Positions 1 to 8,651 of a stretch of 64,000 nucleotides of DNA are shown piece after piece. Below the pieces are notes generated by a model. It searched no databases. It had not been told where the DNA came from and was given only the letters and a program-made list of their open reading frames with translations. The DNA is from Clostridia bacterium (lineage in GTDB: Bacteria; Acidobacteriota; Terriglobia; Terriglobales; Acidobacteriaceae). The stretch covers positions 175,955-239,954 of the forward strand of contig DATMYA010000052.1 of the NCBI GenBank assembly GCA_035561135.1. The letters are read 5' to 3'. How positions within the stretch are numbered: the first letter of the stretch is position 1; each line of letters begins with the position of its first letter. The position numbers were made by a program, and so were the translations under genes.

Positions 1-1
1 G

Positions 2-649
2 ACGTTTCAAACAAAGACCGAGCAGGGGCGCACCTACGGTTTTTACCAGGGACAGCCAACTGGCTCTGGCACTCAGTTCTGGCGCTTCTGGAAGTTCCCC
101 GACAAAGATCGGACAGAGTTGACGAAGAAGCGCGATGTCATCTACATCGTCAACGGAGACCAGGGCTACGAGAAGACATACAAGGGAACAGCCGCCCAGG
201 AACCGGACATACAGGAAGACTATCTTCGACGACGCACGCACTCCCTGGAAGTCGTCCTGCGGCAGTGGCTGAAGCAGCCGGGAACCATGCTCTTCTACGA
301 CGGTGCTGCGACGGTCGAGCAGAAACTCGCAGACCAGGTCAGTATCGTCAACGCACAGAACGATTCGGTCACTATCGCCATCGACCAGACGAATTCGTTG
401 CCGATCAGGCGACTCTTCACCTATCGCGACCGAACCGACAAGCTGAAAAATGAAGACGCTGAGGTCTACGGTAACTTCCGCATGATCGAAGGCGTGAACA
501 CGCCGCTTACGATCTCGCGCATGAAGAACGGACTTATGACAAACCAGCGCTTCCTGAACGAAGTGCATTACAACGTCCCGATGCCGGAGTCCATGTTCGA
601 AGCCGGGGTTACCTACGACCCCTACAAGCTAAGTGGCCCACGCAGATGA
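2..649 (+). CDS. C-terminal part of a conserved secreted/outer-membrane hypothetical protein (5' truncated by window edge)
   Basis: The reading frame is open from base 2, so the TTG at 119 is probably internal and the start lies outside the window. The visible 215 residues contain aromatic-rich segments such as FYQGQPTGSGTQFWRFW, then TKKRDVIYIVNGDQGYEKTYKG, alternating polar/hydrophobic strands, and the ending YDPYKL. This looks like a beta-rich secreted or periplasmic protein of the outer-membrane lipoprotein-sorting type often seen in Acidobacteria. That resemblance is from memory and the function is not known. The N-terminus, where a signal peptide would be, is missing. It is followed by a GC-rich hairpin and then lpxC, from which it seems transcriptionally separate. 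Confidence 0.6.
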   Translation, partial: TFQTKTEQGRTYGFYQGQPTGSGTQFWRFWKFPDKDRTELTKKRDVIYIVNGDQGYEKTYKGTAAQEPDIQEDYLRRRTHSLEVVLRQWLKQPGTMLFYDGAATVEQKLADQVSIVNAQNDSVTIAIDQTNSLPIRRLFTYRDRTDKLKNEDAEVYGNFRMIEGVNTPLTISRMKNGLMTNQRFLNEVHYNVPMPESMFEAGVTYDPYKLSGPRR

Positions 650-670
650 TGCTGCCCGCCGAGAGCGTAA

Positions 671-688
671 CGCCCCTTTTCGGGGGCG
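671..688 (+). terminator. GC-rich hairpin after the first gene, weak terminator candidate
   Basis: CGCCCC pairs with GGGGCG around a TTTTCG loop, 21 bases after the stop codon of the preceding gene. There is no T-run after the stem, so it may be a 3'-end stabilising hairpin rather than a true intrinsic terminator. Confidence 0.35.
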
Positions 689-842
689 CGTAGTCGATCT
701 GACGCTCAGGACACCCTCCGAGTCACAGAATCTCACCTCCGGCCAGTTCCTATTTGCCACGGATGTTGCTTTATTACCACAGCTCCGACATGAAACCTGA
801 CTGGTAATCTGTTTAGAGGCACAAACATACGAGAGTAGACGT

Positions 843-1748
843 TTGAGTTACGAACAGACAATCCGTTCGGCGGTTGCATGTAGTGGTGTGGGCCTGCACA
901 GCGGAGCGCCCGTCACGATGCGCATTCTGCCTGCCCCTGCAGGCTCTGGAATTCTCTTCCGCCGTGTCGATCTGGACGGATTCATCCTGGAAGCCAGCGG
1001 CCGTAACGTCGCGCGCGTCAGCTACGCGACCAGTTTGATGAAGAAAGGCGTCCTGATCTCGACGACGGAGCACCTGCTCTCGGCCTTCATCGGCGTAGGT
1101 ATCGATAACGCGATCGTTGAACTCGACAACCTCGAAGTACCGATTCTCGACGGAAGCTCGCTCCCCGTCGTGGAGATGGTGCTGGGTGTCGGCGTCAGGC
1201 GGCAACGCCGTAAGCGCAGCTACCTGCGGATTCTTCGTGAGTTCGAGCTTACGGAAGGCGACAAGTTTATCGCCGTCTACCCGGCGGAAACCTATTCAGT
1301 TTCTTACACGATCAACTTCCCTCACCCGCTCATTGGCCGCGAAGCTTTCGAGCTCGAACTCAGCAATGGCAGCTACCTGCGCGAGCTGGCGGGAGCCCGC
1401 ACATTCGGCTTCCTGGAGCAGGCGGCAACGTTGCAGAACATGGGACTGATTCGTGGCGCATCGGAAGAGAACGCCATCGTCCTGACACGCGATGGCCTGA
1501 AGAACGGACCGTTGCGCTACCCCGACGAGTTCGTGCGCCACAAGGTGCTGGACCTTATCGGCGATCTCGCGCTGCTTGGTCACCAACTGCTTGGGCGCGT
1601 TGTCGCCGACCGTGCCGGCCACGCCATGCACACCGCACTGGTGTCGCGCATTCTTAAAGACCCTTCCATGTGGGAGCTGACCACCATGGCAACCCCCGAC
1701 GAGCAACCCGCGCCAGAACACGTCCATGCACTCGAAGGCTCACTGTAG
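843..1748 (+). CDS. lpxC: LpxC, UDP-3-O-acyl-N-acetylglucosamine deacetylase
   Basis: This cytoplasmic zinc deacetylase catalyses the committed step of lipid A synthesis. The 301-residue protein is close to the usual family length. It opens with the typical VACSGVGLHSGAPV segment. The zinc ligands are visible as H77 in TTEHLLSAF and H233/D237 in HKVLDLIGD, with the catalytic histidine H260 in AGHAMH. The start is TTG at 843; the frame is closed by a TGA at 798, and no ATG lies between. A weak GAGAG sequence sits 7 bases before it. Its presence shows the cell makes LPS and is diderm. It converges on folK with only about 60 bases between the stops. The family call is firm; the start is the only uncertain part. 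Confidence 0.97.
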   Translation: MSYEQTIRSAVACSGVGLHSGAPVTMRILPAPAGSGILFRRVDLDGFILEASGRNVARVSYATSLMKKGVLISTTEHLLSAFIGVGIDNAIVELDNLEVPILDGSSLPVVEMVLGVGVRRQRRKRSYLRILREFELTEGDKFIAVYPAETYSVSYTINFPHPLIGREAFELELSNGSYLRELAGARTFGFLEQAATLQNMGLIRGASEENAIVLTRDGLKNGPLRYPDEFVRHKVLDLIGDLALLGHQLLGRVVADRAGHAMHTALVSRILKDPSMWELTTMATPDEQPAPEHVHALEGSL

Positions 1749-1807
1749 AGCCTCGCCGTCCGTAGCACTTCTAGAATCCAAAGTTGATTAATTAAAGTTA
1801 AAGAAGA

Positions 1808-2320
1808 TTATTGTGGCTGTTCTTCGGCTGGCGTCTTGCGGATTCTGCGCACCTTCGCGCCATCGTGCGGAAGTGCCGCAAACAGTTCGCGAATCGTCTT
1901 CTTGAATACAGGATGGCGAGCCTCGGGCGCAATTTCGGCAAGCGGCTCGAGAACGAATCGGCGTTCGTGCAGCGCAGGATGCGGAATCGTTAGTATTGCC
2001 GTGTCTATCATCGAAGTACCGAACAGCAGAATGTCGATGTCGATTACGCGCGGTCCCTTCGGCACTCCGCGGCGTCGTCCCATCGCTTGTTCCACGGCGA
2101 GAGTACGCGTGAGCAGTTGCCGCGGCATCGCATCCGTGCGGAGTGCAACTGCGCAGTTGAGGAACCAGGGCTGCTGAACGTAGTCTACCGGTTCGGTTTC
2201 GTAGAACGATGAGATCGCCGTTATGCTGCCGAGTTCGCGCAGGCGCTCAATTGCTGTCTCCAGGTTCGCAACGCGATTTCCCAGATTGGAGCCGAGCGAA
2301 AGATAAACGAGCTTCTGCAC
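1808..2320 (-). CDS. folK: FolK, 6-hydroxymethyl-7,8-dihydropterin pyrophosphokinase
   Basis: HPPK transfers pyrophosphate from ATP to hydroxymethyl-dihydropterin in folate synthesis. The protein begins VQKLVYLSLGSNLGNR, the diagnostic HPPK N-terminus. It continues with FYETEPVDYVQQPWFLNC and with the GPRVIDIDILLFG motif carrying the metal-binding aspartates. I chose the GTG at 2320 because the longer frame to 2413 adds 31 residues unlike any HPPK. The 170-residue product is near the family length. A proline/arginine-rich tail ends the protein. No strong ribosome-binding site precedes the GTG, so the exact start is less certain than the function. Confidence 0.95.
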   Translation of the reverse strand: MQKLVYLSLGSNLGNRVANLETAIERLRELGSITAISSFYETEPVDYVQQPWFLNCAVALRTDAMPRQLLTRTLAVEQAMGRRRGVPKGPRVIDIDILLFGTSMIDTAILTIPHPALHERRFVLEPLAEIAPEARHPVFKKTIRELFAALPHDGAKVRRIRKTPAEEQPQ

Positions 2321-2607
2321 GCAGCTATGGTAACGCGAGTGCGCGCAAGCGTGCAGAACCGTGAGTTGGCAGCAATAGCCTGTGTTCATGCGGGTCCGCG
2401 CACGATATGTCAATGGTCAAGAGAAGGGCAGTGCTGGAATGCGGATTTGTAGCCGCGTCGCAAAGGTGCGTGGACAGAGGCTTTGCGAGACCGGCCTGTG
2501 GAAAACCCGCATGAAATCAGCGCAAAAATGCTTCTCAACCTGTACATGCTGTTATAAGATACGTCGCACTGAGTAGCTGTATGTACTCACTCAAGGAGGA
2601 TTTTCCA

Positions 2608-2901
2608 ATGGCAGCAGGCATGACCAAGACTCAGCTGGTGCGTTTCATGGCGGAGAAGCTCGAACTCAACAATAAGACCGCTGCGGCGTTCCTGCAGACT
2701 CTGGCGGAAGTTGCGGTCAAGGAAACGAAGAAGAACGGCGTGTTCGTAATTCCGGGCCTTGGCCGCCTGGTGAAGTCCGCACGCAAAGCCCGCATGGGCC
2801 GCAACCCCCAGACCGGCGAGCCCATCAAGATCGCTGCGAAGACCGTTGTGAAGTTCCGCGTGGCGAAGGCCGCGAAGGACGCGATCGCCCCGAAGAAGTA
2901 A
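2608..2901 (+). CDS. HU-family DNA-binding protein
   Basis: This small nucleoid protein of 97 residues bends and compacts DNA as a dimer. It has the HU/IHF fold signature: a helical N-terminus (MTKTQLVRFMAEKLEL), the GVFVIPGLGRL strand region, and the arm motif GRNPQTGEPIKI that inserts in the minor groove. A strong AAGGAGGA at 2593-2600 sits 7 bases before the ATG at 2608, so the ATG at 2581 is rejected. A lysine/alanine-rich tail (VAKAAKDAIAPKK) ends the protein. A TATAAG at about 2554 could be its -10 box. The gene is followed by a clear terminator and is probably monocistronic. Confidence 0.95.
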   Translation: MAAGMTKTQLVRFMAEKLELNNKTAAAFLQTLAEVAVKETKKNGVFVIPGLGRLVKSARKARMGRNPQTGEPIKIAAKTVVKFRVAKAAKDAIAPKK

Positions 2902-2925
2902 AACACTTCAACATTCTGTGCCCAA

Positions 2926-2960
2926 GGGCCGGCTAGCGCAGCCGGCCCTTCACTTTGTTT
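2926..2960 (+). terminator. Intrinsic terminator of the HU gene
   Basis: A perfect 9-bp stem, GGGCCGGCT with AGCCGGCCC, closes a five-base loop (AGCGC). It is followed by a T-rich stretch (TTCACTTTGTTT), 24 bases after the HU stop codon. Confidence 0.85.
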
Positions 2961-3097
2961 GCAGAACCCCATTTGCCAGCAGAACCGCGATTCACGAATT
3001 GCCGTAGCAACTCGCGTCCTCACTGCAGGAGCGCGACGAGACATAACCGGCGAGCAACATCGCATCTGAATTGTAATTCCGAATTGGAGCGATTCAA

Positions 3098-4276
3098 ATG
3101 CCAGGCGTTCGCGCGAGCGGAGTCCGGTTGCGATGGTTGATTGCGGTCACTTCTTTGGCGCTGCTGTTGGGCGGTTGCGGCGGAGACTCTTCATCGCCGT
3201 CTGCTAACGCCGGTGGAGGCGGGACACCCACTGGCGGTGGCAATCCGACGGGTGGCGGCGGTGCCGTGACGCTTGCGACTGAGGTGGTTGCCAGCGGACT
3301 CACCGTCCCATGGGAAATGGTTTGGGCGCCAGACGGACGGATGTTCTTCACGGAACAACCTGGCCTATTGCGCGTCATGGTGAATGGAAATGTGCAGGCC
3401 GCGCCCGTACTGGATTTGACGTCGATTGTTCCGGGCGGGGAAGCCGGAATGCTCGGTCTCGAACTCGATCGCAGCTTCGCTTCCAATCACTTTCTCTACA
3501 TCTTCTACTGTCTTACAACCGGCGGAGTACACTGCCGTGTAAGTCGCTTCACGGAATCGAACAACTCGATTGCACCCGGGAGCGAGCAGGTGTTGATCGA
3601 AACTGCTGCGGGCCCGCATCACGAAGCAGGGCGCATCAAGATCGGCCCGGATGGATTGCTCTACGTGGCGGTTGGCGATGTTTTCGACCCACAAACGGCA
3701 CAGGACCTCACGCGCAATGAAGGCAAAATCCTTCGCATGAATGTGGACGGTTCGGCTGCCGCGGGCAATCCGTTCCCGGAGAACCCATTCGTCTACACGT
3801 TGGGACATCGCGACCCGCAGGGACTTGCGTTTGATAGTTCGGGACAGTTGTATTCAACCGAACACGGTCCAATCTCGAATGACGAGGTCAATATCATCAA
3901 CGCAGGGAAGAACTACGGATGGCCGACATGCATCGGAAGATGTAACGATCCGCGCTTTGTGGATCCGATCAAACTATTTTCGCCAGAGACGGCCGCGCCA
4001 TCGGGCGCTACGTTCTACAACGGCAGCGCGATTCCGCAGTGGAACGGCTCGCTGCTGTTTGCGACGCTCGGCCTCGCTGGCAACACGTTCGCGCACCATC
4101 TGCACCGGATCAAGTTCGATCGTCCCGGCGGGACGAACATCGTGGAAGAGGAAGTTCTGTTCAGAGACGCTTTCGGCAGGTTGCGCAATGTTGCTGTGGG
4201 ACCGGACGGTTTTGTTTATATCTCCACGAGCAACGGCGGCGGACAGGACAAGATCATTCGGATTCGTCCGAAGTGA
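3098..4276 (+). CDS. PQQ-dependent sugar dehydrogenase-like beta-propeller lipoprotein
   Basis: The 392-residue protein belongs to the glucose/sorbosone dehydrogenase family (soluble aldose dehydrogenase, YliI/Asd type). These six-bladed propellers bind PQQ and calcium and oxidise aldoses outside the cytoplasm. The N-terminus is a signal peptide with lipobox LLGGC at about residue 27. A Gly/Thr/Pro-rich linker with repeated GGG(G/N)xTG follows. Propeller motifs include GLTVPWEMVWAPDGRMFFTE, GHRDPQGLAFD, EHGPISNDEVNII and NYGWPTC, which are family hallmarks. It is predicted to be anchored on a membrane facing the periplasm. Whether the organism makes PQQ cannot be judged here. It stands alone between HU and the Smr gene. 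Confidence 0.9.
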   Translation: MPGVRASGVRLRWLIAVTSLALLLGGCGGDSSSPSANAGGGGTPTGGGNPTGGGGAVTLATEVVASGLTVPWEMVWAPDGRMFFTEQPGLLRVMVNGNVQAAPVLDLTSIVPGGEAGMLGLELDRSFASNHFLYIFYCLTTGGVHCRVSRFTESNNSIAPGSEQVLIETAAGPHHEAGRIKIGPDGLLYVAVGDVFDPQTAQDLTRNEGKILRMNVDGSAAAGNPFPENPFVYTLGHRDPQGLAFDSSGQLYSTEHGPISNDEVNIINAGKNYGWPTCIGRCNDPRFVDPIKLFSPETAAPSGATFYNGSAIPQWNGSLLFATLGLAGNTFAHHLHRIKFDRPGGTNIVEEEVLFRDAFGRLRNVAVGPDGFVYISTSNGGGQDKIIRIRPK

Positions 4277-4302
4277 AAAACACCAGTAGCATGTGAGGCG
4301 AA

Positions 4303-4659
4303 TTACAGCAGAACGATACTGATGCCCTTGTTGCCGCGGCCTAGATCGCGGTCCTGCTTCAGTTCAGGATATTTGCGAAGGAGCGCCCACGTGGTTTCGT
4401 CGGAGATGCGGAAATCTTCACCGGCGATGAACGCCCGCAGTTGACCTTCGCGAACACGTGCCGCGAGCGATCCCTGAATCGCAACGCGAATGGCGCCGCC
4501 GACGCCTTTCGATCCGTATCCATGCACAAGTTTTAGCGCCTCAATGCCATTCCTGCGGGCTTGCTGGAGTTCTCTAAACAGGAGGGTGCGGGCCTGCTCG
4601 ACCGTAGGGAGGCCCTCCTCGAGGTTCACGAGTTTCATCTTCAGCGCGCTACGTGACAT
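4303..4659 (-). CDS. Small Smr-domain protein
   Basis: The 118-residue protein is essentially one Smr domain, the domain also found at the C-terminus of MutS2, which nicks or cleaves nucleic acid. The core LKLVHGYGSKGVGGAIR matches the HGxGxGxLR consensus, and the end GRGNKGISIVLL matches the glycine-rich terminal strand. The usual upstream LDLHG element is degraded to VNLEEG, so endonuclease activity is uncertain. The start is either ATG at 4659 or the internal MKLVNLEE; neither has a good ribosome-binding site. It lies downstream of the S9 peptidase on the same strand, separated by a terminator. Confidence 0.75.
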   Translation of the reverse strand: MSRSALKMKLVNLEEGLPTVEQARTLLFRELQQARRNGIEALKLVHGYGSKGVGGAIRVAIQGSLAARVREGQLRAFIAGEDFRISDETTWALLRKYPELKQDRDLGRGNKGISIVLL

Positions 4660-4741
4660 GGTTCAGTTGTCTGATATGCGATTTGTTCGTACTCGTTCTT
4701 GTACACCTGCCCACCCCTGATCACAAATGCTTGCACGCTTG

Positions 4742-4776
4742 AAAAAAGAAGGCACAGCAGAAATCTGCTGTGCCTT
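4742..4776 (-). terminator. Strong intrinsic terminator of the S9 peptidase gene
   Basis: On the minus strand AAGGCACAGCAGA pairs with TCTGCTGTGCCTT (12-13 bp, very short loop) and is followed by CTTTTTTC. It lies 45 bases after the stop codon of the minus-strand peptidase gene. Confidence 0.93.
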
Positions 4777-4820
4777 GAACCTGACCCTCAAAGTGAGTGA
4801 GCGCCGAGTTCTGCGTGTCT

Positions 4821-7082
4821 CTACTGCCCCGGTTGGCCGAGGTTGTCTTCGAAGTGCTTCAGCATGCGGTTGTAGAGGTGGACGCGCGCCTTGAAGCCGC
4901 CAATGCCGTGCGTCTTCTGCGGGTAGAGTTGCAAGTCGAACGGCTTGCCGCCGTTGATCATGGCATTGATGAACTGCATAGAGTTCTGCATGTGCACGTT
5001 GTCGTCGCTGGTGCCGTGCACGAGCAGGAGCTTGCCACTGAGGTTAGGGGCAGAGTTGATGATCGATGCGGAGTCGTAACCTTTCGCGTTCTCCTGCGGC
5101 AGGTTCATGTAACGTTCGGTGTAGATGGAATCGTAGTTGCGCCAATCGGTGACGGGCGCAACGGAAACGCCAGCTTTGAAGCGGTCTGTATGCGTCATGG
5201 CGTAAGCCGTCATGCTGCCGCCATAGCTCCATCCCCAGAATCCCGTGCGTTTGGCATCCAGGACAGGGAACTGCGCGATGGCCTGATCGAGAGCGCTGAG
5301 TTGGTCGCGGAGTTCGACATCGCCGAGGTGGCCATAAGTGGCGGCGGCAAACTTGAGCCCGCGATTGCCCATGCCGCGGTTGTCGACTTTCAGGACAGCA
5401 AAACCACGACGCGCAAGGATCTGATCGTAGGCATTGATCGTGCTATACGAGTCGCGCACGGATTGCCCATGAGGACCGCCGTAAGGATTCAAAATCACCG
5501 GCGACTTGCCGTTGACCATTGCTGGGCCTTGTTTAGGGAGCAGGATGACGCCGTGTAAAAGCGTTCCGTCTTCGGCCTTGAAGTCTACGAACTTCGGAGC
5601 CAGCATCGGGCCAAACTGCTCTTCGAGGCTCTTGCCTTTCCACACTTCACTGCATTCGCCGCCGAAGGTTGCGCAGAGAACCATGCGGGGCGCAGTGGCC
5701 AGGGAGGAGTATGTATCGACGTAGTACTTCACGTTTTCTGACATAGAAGGCGAATGGCTGCCCGGCGCGCGAGTGACTTGCGTGATGGCCGTGCCATCCA
5801 GCTTCACGGAGAAGAGGTGGGTCTGGCGGTAATCGCCCTTGTTCGCCGTGAAGTAAACAATGCCGGCAGCCTCGTCCACGCCCTCAATGCCACTCACCTG
5901 CCATTCGCCGCTCGTGATCTGCTTTTCAAGCTTGGCGGCGGCGTTGATGGGGTTGTTCTTATCGAAGCTGTAGAGATACAGATGGGTGTGTCCGTCGCGC
6001 CAGCTCGGCCAAAGGAAGCGATCGCCGGACTTGAACATCTGTATGCGATCGGTTACCTCGAGGTACGGATCGTTCTTCTCCGTCAGCATGAGGCGGCTTT
6101 TGCCGCTGGCGGCGTCGATGAAGTAAAGGTCGGCTTGGTTCTGGCGACGGTTCATCACCATGGCCCAGATGACGCCGGGCTTCACCCAGCCGAAACGTGG
6201 GATGTATATATCGGTTTCCGTGGTCGGGGTGATCCAGCGAACCTTGCCATTGAGGTCGGTGACGGCGAGCTTCACTGTGGGATTCTTGTCACCAGCCTTG
6301 GGATACCGCTCTTTGTCCAGGGTCGGATGGGTAGGAATCCAGTCAACGATAGGGTAGGTTGGGACGGGTGCCTCGTTCATCTGGAGGAAGACAATCTGCT
6401 TGGAGTCGGGAGACCAGAAGTAATTGCTGCGAACGTCCAGTTCCTCGGAGTACACCCAGTCGACTTCGCCATTGAGGATGTTCTCGTCGGTGTCGCTGGT
6501 GAGCGCTTTTTCTACGCCCGATCCGGTGGGCCTGATGAACAGGTTGTGATTGCGGACGAAGGCGATGTGGCTTGCGTCGTCGGAAAACTTGGGATCGCTA
6601 CTGGCATCCTGCGAGTTGGTCAACTGGTGGGCTTTGCCGGCGGCGAGGTCGTAGAGCCATAGGTGGCCGAGCGCATCGAACAGGATGCTCTTGGAATCAG
6701 GCCCCCAGTGATAGGCGGCGACACCGAAGCGCGCGCGGTTCTCGCGCTGGCGCTCATCCTTCAGGTTCGAGGTGGGCGGCACAAGAGCTGCAAGCTTTTC
6801 CGCGGCTACCAGGACGGCCGACTTGCCCGTAGCAGGATCGAGATAGTAAAGCGAAACTTGCTCACCCGTGCCGGAGCGCTGAATGAAGGAAATTTTGGTT
6901 CCATCCGGGCTCCACTTCATGGATTCCGGGCCGCGGCTTTGCATCATCGTGCCTGGCGAGAACATGGCCTCAATCGTTAATTCCTTGTTCTGCGTTGGCG
7001 CTGTTTGCGCCTGTTGAGCGACGGACGACAGAGAGGCTGCCAGACACAGCAGTATTAGGACGGCGACGGGAAACCGTTTCAC
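4821..7082 (-). CDS. Secreted S9 family (dipeptidyl-peptidase IV-like) peptidase
   Basis: This 753-residue serine peptidase of the DPP-IV/prolyl oligopeptidase clan probably releases dipeptides from proline-containing peptides in the periplasm. It has a signal peptide ending near VAQQAQ, then an N-terminal beta-propeller (DPPIV_N) of about 470 residues. The propeller contains DWVYSEELDVR, the double-glutamate motif that binds the substrate N-terminus. The C-terminal alpha/beta hydrolase has the nucleophile motif GWSYGGS, the conserved DNRGMGNRG loop, the acid in HGTSDDNVH and the histidine in QKTHGIGG. The triad is therefore complete. Peptide-scavenging S9 enzymes are numerous in Acidobacteria. 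It is monocistronic with its own terminator. Confidence 0.95.
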   Translation of the reverse strand: MKRFPVAVLILLCLAASLSSVAQQAQTAPTQNKELTIEAMFSPGTMMQSRGPESMKWSPDGTKISFIQRSGTGEQVSLYYLDPATGKSAVLVAAEKLAALVPPTSNLKDERQRENRARFGVAAYHWGPDSKSILFDALGHLWLYDLAAGKAHQLTNSQDASSDPKFSDDASHIAFVRNHNLFIRPTGSGVEKALTSDTDENILNGEVDWVYSEELDVRSNYFWSPDSKQIVFLQMNEAPVPTYPIVDWIPTHPTLDKERYPKAGDKNPTVKLAVTDLNGKVRWITPTTETDIYIPRFGWVKPGVIWAMVMNRRQNQADLYFIDAASGKSRLMLTEKNDPYLEVTDRIQMFKSGDRFLWPSWRDGHTHLYLYSFDKNNPINAAAKLEKQITSGEWQVSGIEGVDEAAGIVYFTANKGDYRQTHLFSVKLDGTAITQVTRAPGSHSPSMSENVKYYVDTYSSLATAPRMVLCATFGGECSEVWKGKSLEEQFGPMLAPKFVDFKAEDGTLLHGVILLPKQGPAMVNGKSPVILNPYGGPHGQSVRDSYSTINAYDQILARRGFAVLKVDNRGMGNRGLKFAAATYGHLGDVELRDQLSALDQAIAQFPVLDAKRTGFWGWSYGGSMTAYAMTHTDRFKAGVSVAPVTDWRNYDSIYTERYMNLPQENAKGYDSASIINSAPNLSGKLLLVHGTSDDNVHMQNSMQFINAMINGGKPFDLQLYPQKTHGIGGFKARVHLYNRMLKHFEDNLGQPGQ

Positions 7083-7168
7083 TGGGTGCTCCTGACTTTG
7101 CTTAGACGAGAACAGCAGAAATGTATATCGTTCGGCGGTGCAAAATGCAATTCGCCGGACACCGGTGA

Positions 7169-7423
7169 TTACCGGAAAAGCAACCAGATACGAATCATCT
7201 CGTAGGTTGCGACGAAGATGCCGATGCTGAAGTAGAGATTGCGGGCGGTTTCCGGGGTGGGAGCGGAAGGTAGAGGGACCCCGCGCTGGCGCGCGATCGC
7301 TACCAGCGAGCGCTCCTGCTCGAGAATGAAAGCGGCAAGTGGCCGGTGGAATAGGGCAATCAGCAAGCCGAACACAAGTCTGGTTACTTCCACCAGCATA
7401 AGCTGGATACTAACGTCGCTCAT
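7169..7423 (-). CDS. Small membrane protein of unknown function
   Basis: I do not recognise a family. The 84 residues show two hydrophobic stretches: LMLVEVTRLVFGLLIALF near the N-terminus and LYFSIGIFVATYEMIRIWLLF at the end. A charged loop with a short Pro-rich piece separates them. This suggests a two-pass membrane protein with both ends on the same side. It stands alone between the S9 peptidase promoter and the zinc-ribbon gene. Coding status is supported by the coherent two-helix pattern rather than by homology. Confidence 0.55.
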   Translation of the reverse strand: MSDVSIQLMLVEVTRLVFGLLIALFHRPLAAFILEQERSLVAIARQRGVPLPSAPTPETARNLYFSIGIFVATYEMIRIWLLFR

Positions 7424-7565
7424 CAGGGCGCTCCATACGGCGAAATGCTTAAGTGGACGAAGTTTTGGGCGCTAGCCGCCGGATCGATTTTCCGAAGCGG
7501 AGCTGAGATCACGAGGATTTCACCCAAGCGTGCTAGAATTTTCCACAGCCACAATAGTCCACTAA

Positions 7566-8630
7566 ATGAATCCTGACCTTGTAAAACTCATTGAACTGCA
7601 GAAGGTGGACGCTGAAATCACGCGTCTAAACGCTGAAATTGCAGCACTGCCCAAGCGCGTACAGGCGATCGAGGCGCAACTCGCGGACTCCAACGACCGC
7701 CTGGAAAAGGCAAAAGCTGCCATCAAGGCCGATGAGGCCGCGCGTCGTAAGTACGAATCTGAAATCCAGTCACAAAACGACAAGATTTCCAAGTACCGCG
7801 AACAATCGCTTGCGGTGAAGACCAACGATCAATACAAGGCTCTCATGCAGGAGATACAGTTCGCCGAGCAGAACATCAAGGCTCTGGAAGATAAGATTCT
7901 GGAGACTATGCTCGATGCCGACGTGAAGGAAAACGTCCTCAAGGCGGCCGAAGCAGAGCTGAAAGCAGAGCGCGCCGAAATCGAAAAAGAAAAAGAGCAC
8001 GCACGCACGCGGACTGCCGTGGACGAAAAGGCTTTGGCGGAGCAGAACGCGAAGCGCAACGATCTTCGCAGCGGCGTGAACCCGAACATCCTCGAACATT
8101 ACGAGCGCTTGCTGAAGGCGCGTGGCTCGGGAATTGCGGAAGCGCGGGAACAGCGCTGCACGGCCTGCCAGGTGTTGCTGCGTCCGCAGATTTATAACGA
8201 AGTTCGCGGCAACGAAGGGGTGCAGATTTGCGATTCCTGCAGCCGCATTCTTTACTATGACCCGGCGAACGAGCCGGCAGAAGATCCGAAGGCGAAGACT
8301 GGCTCCAAGGCTGGCGGCGCCATCGAGCGGGAATGGGTTTACCTTGACGAAGGCGAGAACGGGGTTTTCGCCGTGCTGGTGAACTCCAAAGGCAGTTGCA
8401 GTCTGCGCACCTTTGACCGCCGGACTGGTTTAGCCTTGGCTCCTCCGAAAGTTGTGAAGGGGCAGAGTTTCAGACAGGCTTTCCGTGAATATATCGAAAA
8501 CGGCCGGCCGCTGTTCCTGGATCATAACCCGAACCTGGAACAGGACTGCAAGGACGCCCTACCGCCGGAATTGCTCACTGAGTTACAGCGGCAAGCACCG
8601 AATCGTACAGTCACTGAAAACGGACAGTAG
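7566..8630 (+). CDS. Coiled-coil protein with C4-type zinc ribbon and C-terminal extension
   Basis: The protein matches the COG1579/zf-RING_7 family: a long antiparallel coiled coil (about residues 1-185, rich in E/K/A heptads) followed by a zinc ribbon. The ribbon is CTACQVLL then CDSC, giving four cysteines. The family is linked to RNA or ribosome-related roles in other bacteria but has no agreed function. The usual length is about 240 residues; this one has 354. The extra 110 or so C-terminal residues (from about EREWVYLDEGENGVFAVLV) form a separate, probably folded module. The ATG at 7566 is preceded by no strong Shine-Dalgarno sequence. A TPR gene follows 21 bases downstream, likely in the same operon. 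Confidence 0.85.
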   Translation: MNPDLVKLIELQKVDAEITRLNAEIAALPKRVQAIEAQLADSNDRLEKAKAAIKADEAARRKYESEIQSQNDKISKYREQSLAVKTNDQYKALMQEIQFAEQNIKALEDKILETMLDADVKENVLKAAEAELKAERAEIEKEKEHARTRTAVDEKALAEQNAKRNDLRSGVNPNILEHYERLLKARGSGIAEAREQRCTACQVLLRPQIYNEVRGNEGVQICDSCSRILYYDPANEPAEDPKAKTGSKAGGAIEREWVYLDEGENGVFAVLVNSKGSCSLRTFDRRTGLALAPPKVVKGQSFRQAFREYIENGRPLFLDHNPNLEQDCKDALPPELLTELQRQAPNRTVTENGQ

Positions 8631-8651
8631 CTGGCTGGGAGCCTCCTCCTG

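Noticed and set aside
5754..6662. 302-codon plus-strand frame opposite the S9 peptidase
   Set aside because: It is a shadow of the conserved beta-propeller coding sequence.
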